Assembly: GCA_003662535.1 (NCBI GenBank)
Contig: QMYG01000013.1
Location: 1 to 10,540 of the forward strand
Length of the DNA: 10,540 nt
Direction of reading: 5' to 3'
Source of the DNA: Candidatus Bathyarchaeota archaeon
Lineage (GTDB): Archaea > Thermoproteota > Bathyarchaeia > EX4484-135 > B24-G1
In this document: positions 1 through 6,063 of the stretch, in pieces
Numbering within the stretch: position 1 is the first letter of the stretch
How the letters are laid out: each line of letters opens with the position of its first letter
The notes under the pieces: model-generated
The model's database searches: none
What the model was told of the DNA's origin: nothing
Seen by the model: only the letters and a program-made list of their open reading frames with translations
Translations under genes and position numbers: made by a program

Positions 1-288
1 TCCCGGTAGGCTTTTCCACGCTTCGTCTATTTTTCTGGCCCACTTCGTGGCTTCTTCTGGTCCGAGTTTTTCTTCTGCTATTGAGAGTAGGTAAGCTTCC
101 ACGTTTTTTAGGTATGTTTCGGCTCTTTCTGCTGTTTTTTCTGCTGTTGTGTCCATTTTTAGGACTTCTATGAGGGTTTTTGCTGAGCGTAGGTCGTCCA
201 TGACGAAGGGTGGGACTTCTATGCCTTTTTTCCTGAATTCTCTTATTAGGCTCTCGAGGGCTCTCCATACTGCTTCGTAGCCTGACAT
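1..288 (-). CDS. DUF2096 family protein, N-terminal part (runs off left edge)
   Basis: This is a partial gene of 96 in-frame codons, with its start inside the window and its C-terminus beyond position 1. The protein begins MSGYEAVWRALESLIREF and continues with RKKGIEVPPFVMDDLRSAKT, then a long charged helical stretch (EKTAERAETYLKNVEAYLLS) and EEATKWARKIDEAW. The pattern of a W-x-x-L helix, then KKG-x-E-V-P, then DLRSAKTLI, then a helical tail with KW matches my recollection of the archaeal DUF2096 family, whose function is unknown. The protein looks cytosolic and all-helical, with no signal peptide or membrane segment. ATG at 286-288 is the first start, and a TATA-like box lies about 35 bases upstream of it. 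The gene is divergent from psmA. The coding call is firm; the family name is from memory of the motif and moderately sure. Confidence 0.72.
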   Translation of the reverse strand, partial: MSGYEAVWRALESLIREFRKKGIEVPPFVMDDLRSAKTLIEVLKMDTTAEKTAERAETYLKNVEAYLLSIAEEKLGPEEATKWARKIDEAWKSLPG

Positions 289-319
289 GGCTATCTGTAA
301 TCCTTGTGTAGCTTTAGGC

Positions 320-333
320 ATTTAAGGGAATCT
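320..333 (-). promoter_or_regulatory. Likely TATA box for the DUF2096 gene
   Basis: Read on the minus strand, CTTAAAT at 326-320 fits the archaeal TATA consensus, and a BRE-like stretch precedes it at 333-327. Initiation about 26 bases downstream would fall near 297, leaving a leader of about 9 bases before the ATG at 288. This is inferred from consensus and spacing only. Confidence 0.35.
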
Positions 334-415
334 ATGCGTCTACCATTTTTCCGTAGGTTCGGTGGAAGCCTATTTGCGTCTACCTTTCTTCCTCTCTGGC
401 GTGATGGAAGTTTTA

Positions 416-430
416 CGAAAAGATTTTTAG
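416..430 (+). promoter_or_regulatory. Likely BRE/TATA promoter of the proteasome-exosome superoperon
   Basis: CGAAAAGA at 416-423 followed by TTTTTAG at 424-430 resembles a BRE plus TATA pair. Initiation about 26 bases downstream of the box centre would be near 453. That gives a short leader of about 10 bases before the GTG at 464, or about 30 before the alternative ATG at 485. It is the best A/T-rich promoter candidate between the divergent genes. Confidence 0.4.
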
Positions 431-463
431 GCTCTGATGGATTTTGTTTGATGAATAGGGCGG

Positions 464-1210
464 GTGGCGAATTTGGCCTTTGCCATGCCTAGAGCCTATG
501 ATAGGGCAATTACGGTCTTCTCGCCTGAGGGCCGACTATTCCAAGTAGAGTACGCCCTCGAGACCGTGAATCGTGGAGCCACTGTGGTTGGGATAAGGTG
601 TAAGGAGGGCGTCGTTCTGGGGGCTGAGGAACTCATAGAGTCGAAGCTGCAGGACCCGGAGTTCACTTGGAAGCTCTACCAGATAGACGAGCACATGGGC
701 GCTGCGGTTGTTGGTCTGGGTTCAGATGCGAGGATTCTCATAGATAGGGCGAGGATTTCCGCCCAGAGCAATCGCCTTCTCTATGACGAACCCATAGATG
801 TTGAGGTTGTTGCCAAGAAGATTGGAGACCTGAAGCAGCTATACACGCAGCACGCAGGGGTCAGGCCCTTCGGGGTCTCCCTAGTCATAGGCGGCGTGGA
901 CAACGTCGGCTGCCGCCTCTTCATGACAGACCCCAGCGGCACCTACAGGAGCTATAAGGCGGTGGCTGTTGGGAAGGGGAGGGAAGTAGTGGAGTCGATT
1001 CTGCTGAAGGAGTACCGTGAGGACTTGACGCTGGAGGAGTCGATTAGGCTTGCTGTGAAGTGCTTGGTTAAGGCTATTGAGCAGCGGGGGGAGAAGCCGA
1101 GGCTCAGGATTGCTGTGATTCCTGCTGACACGAAGAAGTATAGGATTTTGCCTATGGAGGAGGTTGAGAAGTATATACGGGAGTTCGCCAGCTCTTCAGC
1201 TCCAGAGTAG
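464..1210 (+). CDS. psmA: Proteasome subunit alpha
   Basis: This encodes the alpha-type subunit of the archaeal 20S proteasome. Its heptameric outer rings gate substrate entry and dock the ATPase regulators (PAN or Cdc48). The 248-residue length is usual. The gate motif YDRAITVFSPEGRLFQVEYA spans residues 12-31. Lys70 in TWKLYQID aligns with Thermoplasma Lys66, the pocket lysine that binds HbYX tails. DARILIDRARISAQ and GVRPFGVSL are also family hallmarks. The usual DKR after VVL is replaced by EEL (residues 55-57), a small divergence. The start is GTG at 464, which gives 11 residues before YDR. ATG at 485 would leave only four, fewer than in family members I recall, and neither start has a strong Shine-Dalgarno. 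No beta subunit lies in the window. It heads the superoperon and is followed by a 97-base gap that probably holds a second promoter. Confidence 0.96.
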   Translation: MANLAFAMPRAYDRAITVFSPEGRLFQVEYALETVNRGATVVGIRCKEGVVLGAEELIESKLQDPEFTWKLYQIDEHMGAAVVGLGSDARILIDRARISAQSNRLLYDEPIDVEVVAKKIGDLKQLYTQHAGVRPFGVSLVIGGVDNVGCRLFMTDPSGTYRSYKAVAVGKGREVVESILLKEYREDLTLEESIRLAVKCLVKAIEQRGEKPRLRIAVIPADTKKYRILPMEEVEKYIREFASSSAPE

Positions 1211-1234
1211 CCCCCTATCCCCAAATATTATTGG

Positions 1235-1241
1235 CTTAAAG
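1235..1241 (+). promoter_or_regulatory. Possible internal TATA box upstream of SBDS
   Basis: CTTAAAG lies in the A/T-rich 97-base gap between psmA and the SBDS gene. Initiation near 1263 would leave a leader of about 45 bases that includes a strong Shine-Dalgarno, GAGGGGGG at 1296-1303, four bases before the ATG at 1308. This suggests the exosome part can be transcribed separately from psmA. Support is consensus only. Confidence 0.3.
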
Positions 1242-1307
1242 GCCTGGGAAAATAGGGTTATTAGCCACGCTGCGCCAATAAAATAATAATGCGTTGAGGG
1301 GGGTTCG

Positions 1308-1997
1308 ATGGCTGAACGGTACACCATAGCACGTTACACCCGTTCAGGAGAACGTTTTGAAATCTTGGTGAAGCCCGACGAGGCCCTCTCCTACAGGATG
1401 GGGAAGGAAATACCGATTTCAGAAATACTGGTCTCCGACACCGTCTACACCGACGCCAATAAGGGTCTGAGGGCTTCTCAGGAGGCGTTGATGAAGGCCT
1501 TTGGGACTGTTGAGCCTGAGAAAATCGCAGAGATTATCCTGAAGAAAGGAGAACTGCTTCTCACGGCGGAGCAGCGTAGGAGGATTGTTGAGGAGAAGCG
1601 TAGACAGATAATCGCCTACATATCCAAGCACTGTGTAGACCCGAGGACGAAGCTTCCGCATCCTCCGCTGCGTGTTGAGCAGGCGATGGAGCAGATACAC
1701 TATTCTATAGACCCGTTTAGGGATGCTGAGGAGCAGGCGAAGGAGGTCATAGAGCTGCTCAGGTCTGTTCTGCCGATAAGCATGGAGACGATGAGCCTAG
1801 CGATTCATGTTCCAGCGTCCTACGTGGGCAAGGCCTACGGCATCGTGAAGGGGCTCGCAGACATAAAGAAGGAGGAGTGGGGCTCAGACGGCTCTTGGAG
1901 GGCTCTGGTGGAGGTCCCCGCCGGAAGCTACGGGACACTCCTCGAGAAGCTGGGTGAGGCGACGAAGGGAAACGCACAGGTGAAGGTTTTGGGGTAG
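1308..1997 (+). CDS. SBDS/SDO1 ribosome maturation protein
   Basis: This is the archaeal orthologue of the Shwachman-Bodian-Diamond protein (yeast Sdo1). In eukaryotes it works with an EF2-like GTPase to release eIF6 from the large ribosomal subunit. The 229 residues are close to the usual archaeal length. The N-terminal FYSH domain covers about residues 1-90 (YTIARYTRSGERFEILVKPD, then ISEILVSDTVYTDANKGLRA). The central helical domain includes LTAEQRRRIVEEKRRQIIAYI and the segment DPRTKLPHPPLRVEQAM. A C-terminal ferredoxin-like domain ends in the region GSYGTLLEKLGEATKGNAQV. ATG at 1308 is chosen because GAGGGGGG lies four bases upstream. The rrp4 start codon follows the stop directly. Linkage to exosome genes is the classical archaeal arrangement and supports a role joining ribosome maturation with RNA processing. 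Confidence 0.95.
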   Translation: MAERYTIARYTRSGERFEILVKPDEALSYRMGKEIPISEILVSDTVYTDANKGLRASQEALMKAFGTVEPEKIAEIILKKGELLLTAEQRRRIVEEKRRQIIAYISKHCVDPRTKLPHPPLRVEQAMEQIHYSIDPFRDAEEQAKEVIELLRSVLPISMETMSLAIHVPASYVGKAYGIVKGLADIKKEEWGSDGSWRALVEVPAGSYGTLLEKLGEATKGNAQVKVLG

Positions 1998-2696
1998 GTG
2001 GTGTTTTTGACCTTATATTTTGAGAGAAGAGACTTAGTGGTTCCCGGAGACCTTCTAGCCGAGGGGGACTACACGGCTGGGGAGAACACGTATAAGGTAG
2101 ACGATAAAATCTACGCAACGCACGTGGGCCTCATGGAGGTGAAAAACAACACTGTCTACGTTATCGCCCTGCATTCTTTTTATGTTCCAAAGGTTGGAGA
2201 CTTGGTTATTGGTAAGGTTGTTGATATAAGTCTTGGGGGCTGGGTGGTAGACATAAATGCCCCCTACTTGGCTATGCTTAAGGCGTCAGACGTTTTTGGT
2301 AAGAGCTTTAAGCCCTTCAAGGACGACTTGAGTAAGGTCTTCGACGTTGGAGACCTGATACTCGCCAAGGTAATCGCCTACGACAGGACGAGAAACCCTC
2401 TACTCACGGTGAAGGAGCCCGGGCTTGGGAAGATAACTCGGGGCCGAATCGTCAGCATAACCCCTGCTAAGGTTCCACGAGTCATCGGGAAGAAGGGCTC
2501 CATGATAAACCTGTTGAAGCAGGGGACGAAGTGCCAGATAACTGTCGGTATGAACGGCCTCGTCCTCGTGATTGGTAAGAGGCCTGAGAATGAGGTTTTG
2601 TGTGTTAGGGCAATAAAGAAGATTGAGCGTGAGTCGCACGTCAGCGGTCTCACGGATAGAATTGCAGAAATGCTCAGGAAGGAGGCTGAAAAGTGA
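1998..2696 (+). CDS. rrp4: Exosome complex RNA-binding protein Rrp4
   Basis: Rrp4 is an RNA-binding cap subunit of the archaeal exosome. Three copies (or Csl4) sit on the Rrp41-Rrp42 hexameric ring and feed RNA into the central channel. The protein has 232 residues. It has an N-terminal beta domain (residues 1-60, [19 protein letters not shown]), an S1 domain (about 62-137, starting [16 protein letters not shown] and containing LKASDVFG), and a KH domain (about 145-210) whose GxxG loop is G164-K-K-G167 in [13 protein letters not shown] at 1998 directly follows the SBDS stop. A second GTG at 2001 in the same frame is equally possible, with AGGTG overlapping this start region. The stop overlaps the start of rrp41, so translation is probably coupled. 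Confidence 0.95.
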   Translation: MVFLTLYFERRDLVVPGDLLAEGDYTAGENTYKVDDKIYATHVGLMEVKNNTVYVIALHSFYVPKVGDLVIGKVVDISLGGWVVDINAPYLAMLKASDVFGKSFKPFKDDLSKVFDVGDLILAKVIAYDRTRNPLLTVKEPGLGKITRGRIVSITPAKVPRVIGKKGSMINLLKQGTKCQITVGMNGLVLVIGKRPENEVLCVRAIKKIERESHVSGLTDRIAEMLRKEAEK

Positions 2697-3439
2697 TGTT
2701 TTTGGAGAAGCGTCCAGAGAAGCTTATTGATAAGAAGGGTTTGAGGACTGATGGTAGGAAGCCTGACGAGCTTAGACCCATAAAGTTTGAGGTTGGGGTT
2801 TTAGGAAACGCAGACGGCTCTGCTAGGGTTCAGCAGGGCAAGACGATAATTCTGGCAGCCGTCTACGGGCCGAGGGAGGTCCACCCGAGGCACCTAGCCC
2901 TCCCCGACAGGGCTGTTCTGCGTTGCAGGTATCACATGGCACCCTTCTCCGTGTCCCGGAGGAAGTCTCCTGCGCCGTCCAGAAGGGAGATGGAGCTTTC
3001 CAAGGTGATTAGGGAGGCCCTAGAGCCAGCCATCTTCCTAGAGAGGTATCCGAGAACCTCCATAGACCTGTTCATCGAGGTCCTACAGGCGGACGGGGGC
3101 ACGAGGTGCGCAAGCATATCCGTCGCCTCACTAGCCCTAGCAGACGCAGGCATACCGATGAGAGACCTAGTCGCAGCCTGCGCAGCTGGAAAGGTAGACG
3201 GCAAGCTGGTGGTAGACCTGAACGACGTGGAGGACAAGTATGGGGAGGCCGACGTGCCCATCGCCATGATGGTCGGCCTAAACGCAGTAACACTACTCCA
3301 GATGGACGGCATGCTGGACCCGAAGGAGTTTAGGACTGCCCTGAACATGGCTGTTGAGGGCTGCAGGCAGATTTACGAGATGCAGAAGGAGGCGTTAAAG
3401 GAGAAGTATGCCCTGATTAGGGAGGAGTTGGAGAAATGA
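2696..3439 (+). CDS. rrp41: Exosome complex exonuclease Rrp41 (catalytic)
   Basis: Rrp41 is the active RNase PH-type subunit that degrades RNA 3' to 5' using phosphate and can also add tails in reverse. With Rrp42 it forms the six-membered ring. Expected active-site features are present. [16 protein letters not shown] carries RNA-contacting arginines, [10 protein letters not shown] is the phosphate-binding segment, and [15 protein letters not shown] includes the general-acid aspartate (about residue 186 from this start), matching Sulfolobus Asp182. This subunit therefore looks active. The start is taken as ATG at 2696, whose A is the last base of the rrp4 stop. GTG at 2693, one codon earlier, is a close alternative, since GGAGG at 2681-2685 serves both. 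The length is 247 residues. The stop overlaps the rrp42 start by ATGA. Confidence 0.96.
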   Translation: MFLEKRPEKLIDKKGLRTDGRKPDELRPIKFEVGVLGNADGSARVQQGKTIILAAVYGPREVHPRHLALPDRAVLRCRYHMAPFSVSRRKSPAPSRREMELSKVIREALEPAIFLERYPRTSIDLFIEVLQADGGTRCASISVASLALADAGIPMRDLVAACAAGKVDGKLVVDLNDVEDKYGEADVPIAMMVGLNAVTLLQMDGMLDPKEFRTALNMAVEGCRQIYEMQKEALKEKYALIREELEK

Positions 3440-4230
3440 GGACTTTAATTGCGAATATTAAGAGGAAGAAGCTCGTCCAGCTCATATCTGAGGGGAAACG
3501 CTCAGACGGCAGAGACCTAATGGAATACAGGCCCATAGTGATTGAGCGTGGCATAATCGAAAAAGCTGAAGGCTCGGCGAGGGTGAAGCTCGGAGAAACG
3601 GAGGTCGCCGTAGGCGTTAAAATAGAGGTTGAGAGGCCCTTCGAGGACACTCCAGACCAAGGAATCCTAACCGTGAACGCGGAGCTTGTTCCGCTGGCTT
3701 CTCCGACCTTCGAGCCTGGGCCGCCCGACGAGAACGCCATAGAGCTTGCTAGGGTGGTAGACAGGGGTATAAGGTCTGCGGAGGCCATAGACCTGAAGGA
3801 GCTCTGCATAATTCCCGGGGAGAAGGTGTTTACGGTTTTTGTTGACATTTACGTGCTGAACCACGACGGGAACCTCATAGACGCCTCAGCCATGTGCGCC
3901 CTAGCCGCCCTGCTCGACACTAAGATGTTCGGATACGAGGTGAAGGGAGGCGAGGTCGTGATAAAGGAGGACGAGCGACACCCACTACCGATTAAGAACC
4001 ACCCCGTCTCAATAACCTTCGCCAAGCTCGGAGACGAGCTTGTGGTGGACCCGAGCCTAGAGGAGGAGCAGCTGATGGACGTGCGCCTAACCATGACTGT
4101 GGAGGACAGCGGGAAAATCTGCGCCATACAGAAGGGTGGGAGCGGCTTCCTGACCTTAGAGGAAATAGATAAGGCTTTGAGTGTGGTTGTGGATAAGGCT
4201 GAGGAGATTAGGAAGCTGGTGGTGGGCTAA
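3436..4230 (+). CDS. rrp42: Exosome complex component Rrp42 (structural ring subunit)
   Basis: Rrp42 is the RNase PH-fold partner of Rrp41. It is catalytically inactive in characterised archaea but needed for the ring and for RNA binding. The protein has 264 residues. [12 protein letters not shown] begins the first PH subdomain, [17 protein letters not shown] follows, and DHDG-type residues appear in [21 protein letters not shown]. It lacks the GEADVP-type acidic site of Rrp41, consistent with the non-catalytic role. The C-terminal region contains [16 protein letters not shown] and a helical end. The ATG at 3436 overlaps the rrp41 stop by four bases (ATGA), and GGAGGAG at 3421-3427 is a well-spaced ribosome binding site. 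It is followed three bases later by the L37Ae gene. The assignment is secure from fold motifs and neighbours. Confidence 0.95.
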   Translation: MRTLIANIKRKKLVQLISEGKRSDGRDLMEYRPIVIERGIIEKAEGSARVKLGETEVAVGVKIEVERPFEDTPDQGILTVNAELVPLASPTFEPGPPDENAIELARVVDRGIRSAEAIDLKELCIIPGEKVFTVFVDIYVLNHDGNLIDASAMCALAALLDTKMFGYEVKGGEVVIKEDERHPLPIKNHPVSITFAKLGDELVVDPSLEEEQLMDVRLTMTVEDSGKICAIQKGGSGFLTLEEIDKALSVVVDKAEEIRKLVVG

Positions 4231-4233
4231 GGG

Positions 4234-4509
4234 ATGGGAAGGATGAAGAAGGTTGGGCCGACGAGGGGCTTCGGAGCCAGATACGGGGCTAGGGTGAGGA
4301 AGAAGTATATTCGCGTAATTACGGAGATGAAAAAGCCGCACAAGTGCCCAAGATGCCTAACGAATAAGGTTAGGCGTGTAAGCGTCGGCGTCTGGGAATG
4401 CAGGAAGTGCGGCTTTACCTTCGCAGGCGGAGCCTATATACCAGAAACAAAGCTAGGCGCAGTGGCCAAAAGAACGGCCAGAAGGGCTGCTGCAGCCCTC
4501 CAGGCCTAG
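4234..4509 (+). CDS. rpl37ae: 50S ribosomal protein L37Ae (eL43)
   Basis: This is a small zinc-ribbon protein of the large ribosomal subunit, 91 residues and very basic. The start MGRMKKVGPTRGFGARYGAR and the phrase VRKKYIRVITEMKK are typical of the family. The zinc site is C38-P-R-C41 and C56-R-K-C59. The C-terminus (ETKLGAVAKRTARRAAAALQ) is basic and alanine-rich. ATG at 4234 lies three bases after the rrp42 stop, with GGTGGTGGG at 4218-4225 as a possible binding site. ATG at 4243 is an internal alternative but would lose the conserved N-terminal residues. In many archaea the RNA polymerase subunit gene rpoP follows directly; here only 19 bases separate this gene from the Brix-domain gene. 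Confidence 0.95.
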   Translation: MGRMKKVGPTRGFGARYGARVRKKYIRVITEMKKPHKCPRCLTNKVRRVSVGVWECRKCGFTFAGGAYIPETKLGAVAKRTARRAAAALQA

Positions 4510-4528
4510 ATTCAAGCATGCAGCAGAA

Positions 4529-5068
4529 ATGATAATGATTACGACCTCGAGGAGGCCCACTAGGCGGATAAGATCCTTCGCCAACGATTTGGCTAGGTCT
4601 ATACCGGGTGCTGTTAGGGTGAATCGTGGGAAGCTGAGCAGGCTCGGGGTTGCTGAGAAGGCTCTGGAGCTTGGTGCGGACAGGGTTATACTTATTGATA
4701 GGTGGAAGGGCGTCCCGGGGAAGGTGGAGCTTCTCCTCGTGGGTGAGGGTGGCTTGAGGCATCACCCGCCCCTCATCTACGTGGCTGGAATAAAGCTCCA
4801 GAGGGAGTGCGGGGCCAGGGTTGGCCCGGCGAAAAGGCTTTCCTTGGCTGTTATGGGTGATGCAGGCCCCGAGGTGGCTAGGCTTGCGGAGGCCCTTTCC
4901 TCGTTTCTCAAGGCACCCCTAATCCAGAGCATAGAGGGCGTCAGCGGCCGTCTCATGCTCTTCTCCTCCCACCCCAAGCACTTCGCACGGATAACCTTCC
5001 TAGATGCTCCGGAGCTTTACGAGGTTGGGCCCGTCATTTCTGTGAGGCACCTGATATGGAATCCATGA
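4529..5068 (+). CDS. Brix domain (IMP4-like) ribosome biogenesis protein
   Basis: This is a single-domain archaeal Brix protein of 179 residues. The family is related to eukaryotic Imp4 and Rpf factors and is thought to bind rRNA during subunit assembly. The N-terminal signature TTSRRPTRRIRSFANDLARS and VRVNRGKLS is characteristic. ELGADRVILIDRWKGVPGKVELL and the C-terminal half ITFLDAPELYEVGPVISVRHL complete the alpha/beta Brix fold. The start is ATG at 4529 or ATG at 4535. Neither has a Shine-Dalgarno. A four-codon reading frame (ATG at 4518, stop 4530-4532) ends across the ATG at 4529 and might couple translation. The stop overlaps the start region of the Pcc1 gene. No zinc ribbon, signal or membrane segment is seen. 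Confidence 0.9.
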   Translation: MIMITTSRRPTRRIRSFANDLARSIPGAVRVNRGKLSRLGVAEKALELGADRVILIDRWKGVPGKVELLLVGEGGLRHHPPLIYVAGIKLQRECGARVGPAKRLSLAVMGDAGPEVARLAEALSSFLKAPLIQSIEGVSGRLMLFSSHPKHFARITFLDAPELYEVGPVISVRHLIWNP

Positions 5069-5328
5069 AGCGTGAAGCCACAATAAGAATCACCCTCAAA
5101 CCTAAGGAGTTCCTAGACTCGGTTTTGGCAGCCCTCACCCCCGAGGCCTCGGCGCCTCCAAGCGATAGGTTTCGTGTATCTGTCGAGGTAGACGGTGAGG
5201 AGCTGGTTCTGCGTATCTCTGCCCGTGACACCGCCTCTCTCAGGGCGGCGTTAAACTCGTATTTGAGGTGGATTGGCGCTGTTAGGGATGCGTGTGAGGC
5301 TGTCTCCAGAGCTGGAAAAAAGCCTTAA
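5056..5328 (+). CDS. pcc1: KEOPS complex subunit Pcc1
   Basis: Pcc1 is the small dimerising subunit of KEOPS, which with Kae1, Bud32 and Cgi121 makes the t6A37 modification on tRNAs reading ANN codons. The 90 residues fit the family. The sheet-rich N-terminus EATIRITLKPKEFLDSVLAA is followed by a variable PPSDRFRVSVEVDGEELVLRIS segment. The helix ASLRAALNSYLRWIGAVRDACEAV, with the conserved LRAALNSYLRW core, closes the protein. ATG at 5056 is chosen because GAGG at 5044-5047 lies eight bases upstream. ATG at 5065 would instead give a four-base ATGA overlap with the Brix stop and is also reasonable. The location between Brix and prefoldin beta is the standard archaeal order. The other KEOPS genes are not in the window. 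Confidence 0.9.
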   Translation: MESMKREATIRITLKPKEFLDSVLAALTPEASAPPSDRFRVSVEVDGEELVLRISARDTASLRAALNSYLRWIGAVRDACEAVSRAGKKP

Positions 5329-5331
5329 ACC
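5323..5331 (+). promoter_or_regulatory. Possible TATA box upstream of prefoldin beta
   Basis: CCTTAAACC spans the Pcc1 stop codon and is preceded by a run of six A residues at 5316-5321 that could serve as BRE. Initiation near 5353 would leave about 18 bases before the ATG at 5371, including AGGTG at 5360-5364. The following CTTATTATTT adds to the A/T-rich character. This is suggested by consensus only. Confidence 0.28.
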
Positions 5332-5370
5332 TTATTATTTGCACGGGGCCACTATGTTTAGGTGCACGTT

Positions 5371-5730
5371 ATGGGTGAGGAGATTCAGAGGCTTCCGCCG
5401 CAGGTTCAGCAGAGGCTTCTCAGGCTCCAACAGGTTCAGCAGACCCTCCAGCAGGTCGTCTACCAGAAGCAGCAGCTCGAGCTGGAGCTCACGGAGATAG
5501 AGTCAGCCCTCAAGGAGCTGGAGGCCCTCTCCGACGACGCTCCAGTCTACAAGTCCATAGGTGCCTTGCTAATTCGCTCCGAGAGGTCTAAGCTCATAGA
5601 CGAGCTGAACGAGCGTAAAGAACTCATAAACATGCGTCTAGGCGTTTTGGGGAAGCAGGAGGAGCGGCTGAAGAGCGAGATGAAGAACCTACAGCAGAAG
5701 CTGAAGGAAAGCCTCGGCACATCCACCTAA
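5371..5730 (+). CDS. pfdB: Prefoldin subunit beta
   Basis: This is the beta subunit of the hexameric prefoldin chaperone (two alpha, four beta), a jellyfish-shaped holdase that passes unfolded proteins to the thermosome. It has 120 residues. The N-terminal coiled coil is rich in Q and L (VQQRLLRLQQVQQTLQQV, about residues 10-45). Next comes the beta-hairpin region with the conserved DDAPVYKSIGALLI, then a C-terminal coiled coil (about 75-115, RLGVLGKQEERLKSEMKNLQ). ATG at 5371 is preferred because AGGTG at 5360-5364 lies six bases upstream. The upstream in-frame GTG at 5362 would add MHV and overlaps that site. The alpha subunit is not in the window. A possible promoter sits at the end of pcc1, so this gene may be expressed independently of the exosome genes. 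Confidence 0.94.
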   Translation: MGEEIQRLPPQVQQRLLRLQQVQQTLQQVVYQKQQLELELTEIESALKELEALSDDAPVYKSIGALLIRSERSKLIDELNERKELINMRLGVLGKQEERLKSEMKNLQQKLKESLGTST

Positions 5731-5751
5731 CCTCCTCTCTATCTCAGGGGC

Positions 5752-6063
5752 GTGAGGGAGCTGGAGGAGCTAGGCCTACCAAAGCTGGACGAAGCCCAGA
5801 TTCAACGCCTATGCGAGGAGGCTGAAAAAGCCGCTTGGAAATACCTACTCTCTCGTGTGCCAAAGAACCTCATATCAGACGTAGACATAACGGTAGAGAT
5901 TGAGGGTGAAGCCCCGATAACTGTAACAGTTGAGGTTGCCGTTTCTCTTTCCTCCCTCTCTAGGGGTGTGGATGAGGAGGCTCTTGCTAGGGAGGCCTCT
6001 AGGGCTGCCTTGAGGAGGATTGAGGAGCTTCTGAGGGGGTATGCTTGTCGGTCAGGGAAATAG
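5752..6063 (+). CDS. DUF3194 family protein
   Basis: This is a 103-residue archaeal protein of unknown function that is typically encoded right after prefoldin beta; I assign it to DUF3194 from that context and its layout. An N-terminal helix (LDEAQIQRLCEEAEKAAWKY) is followed by two strands (DVDITVEIEGEAPITVTVEV) and a C-terminal helix (DEEALAREASRAALRRIEEL), a compact alpha-beta-beta-alpha arrangement. No catalytic or metal motif stands out. The only usable start is GTG at 5752, with AGGGG at 5746-5750 almost touching it, poor spacing for a binding site. It lies in the same frame as prefoldin beta, separated by one TAA and seven sense codons. The end overlaps the DHH gene by 19 bases. The coding call is strong; the function is unknown. 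Confidence 0.8.
   Translation: MRELEELGLPKLDEAQIQRLCEEAEKAAWKYLLSRVPKNLISDVDITVEIEGEAPITVTVEVAVSLSSLSRGVDEEALAREASRAALRRIEELLRGYACRSGK
6033..6039 (+). promoter_or_regulatory. Ribosome binding site deciding the TTG start of the DHH gene
   Basis: GAGGGGG lies inside the end of the DUF3194 gene, five bases before TTG at 6045. It fixes that TTG as the start of the phosphoesterase. The nearby ATG at 6041 is in another frame, and no in-frame ATG exists near the N-terminus. Confidence 0.6.

Noticed and set aside
401..440. Possible box C/D guide RNA (GTGATGG and CTGA elements)
   Set aside because: The boxes are imperfect and about 26 bases apart, not the roughly 12-base guide spacing of archaeal C/D RNAs, and no second C'/D pair fits.
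304..492. Plus-strand open frame of 62 codons upstream of psmA
   Set aside because: It has no ordinary start, overlaps the psmA start in another frame, has a low-complexity Phe/Arg/Leu composition, and covers the promoter region. It is best explained as chance.
539..700. EEL in place of the usual DKR after VVL in the proteasome alpha subunit, suggesting a divergent or inactive paralogue
   Set aside because: The YDR gate motif, the pocket lysine and the overall length are intact and the gene heads the standard operon, so a lineage-specific substitution is the simpler reading.
1211..1250. Terminator hairpin after psmA (CCAA...TTGG and GGC...GCC inverted repeats)
   Set aside because: The stems are only three to four base pairs and lack a following T-run; too weak to call a terminator.
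3106..3333. Arg-rich 75-codon plus-strand frame inside rrp41, and the minus-strand frame opposite it
   Set aside because: Both are shadows of the GC-rich rrp41 codons, with low-complexity Arg/Pro composition and no independent start signal.
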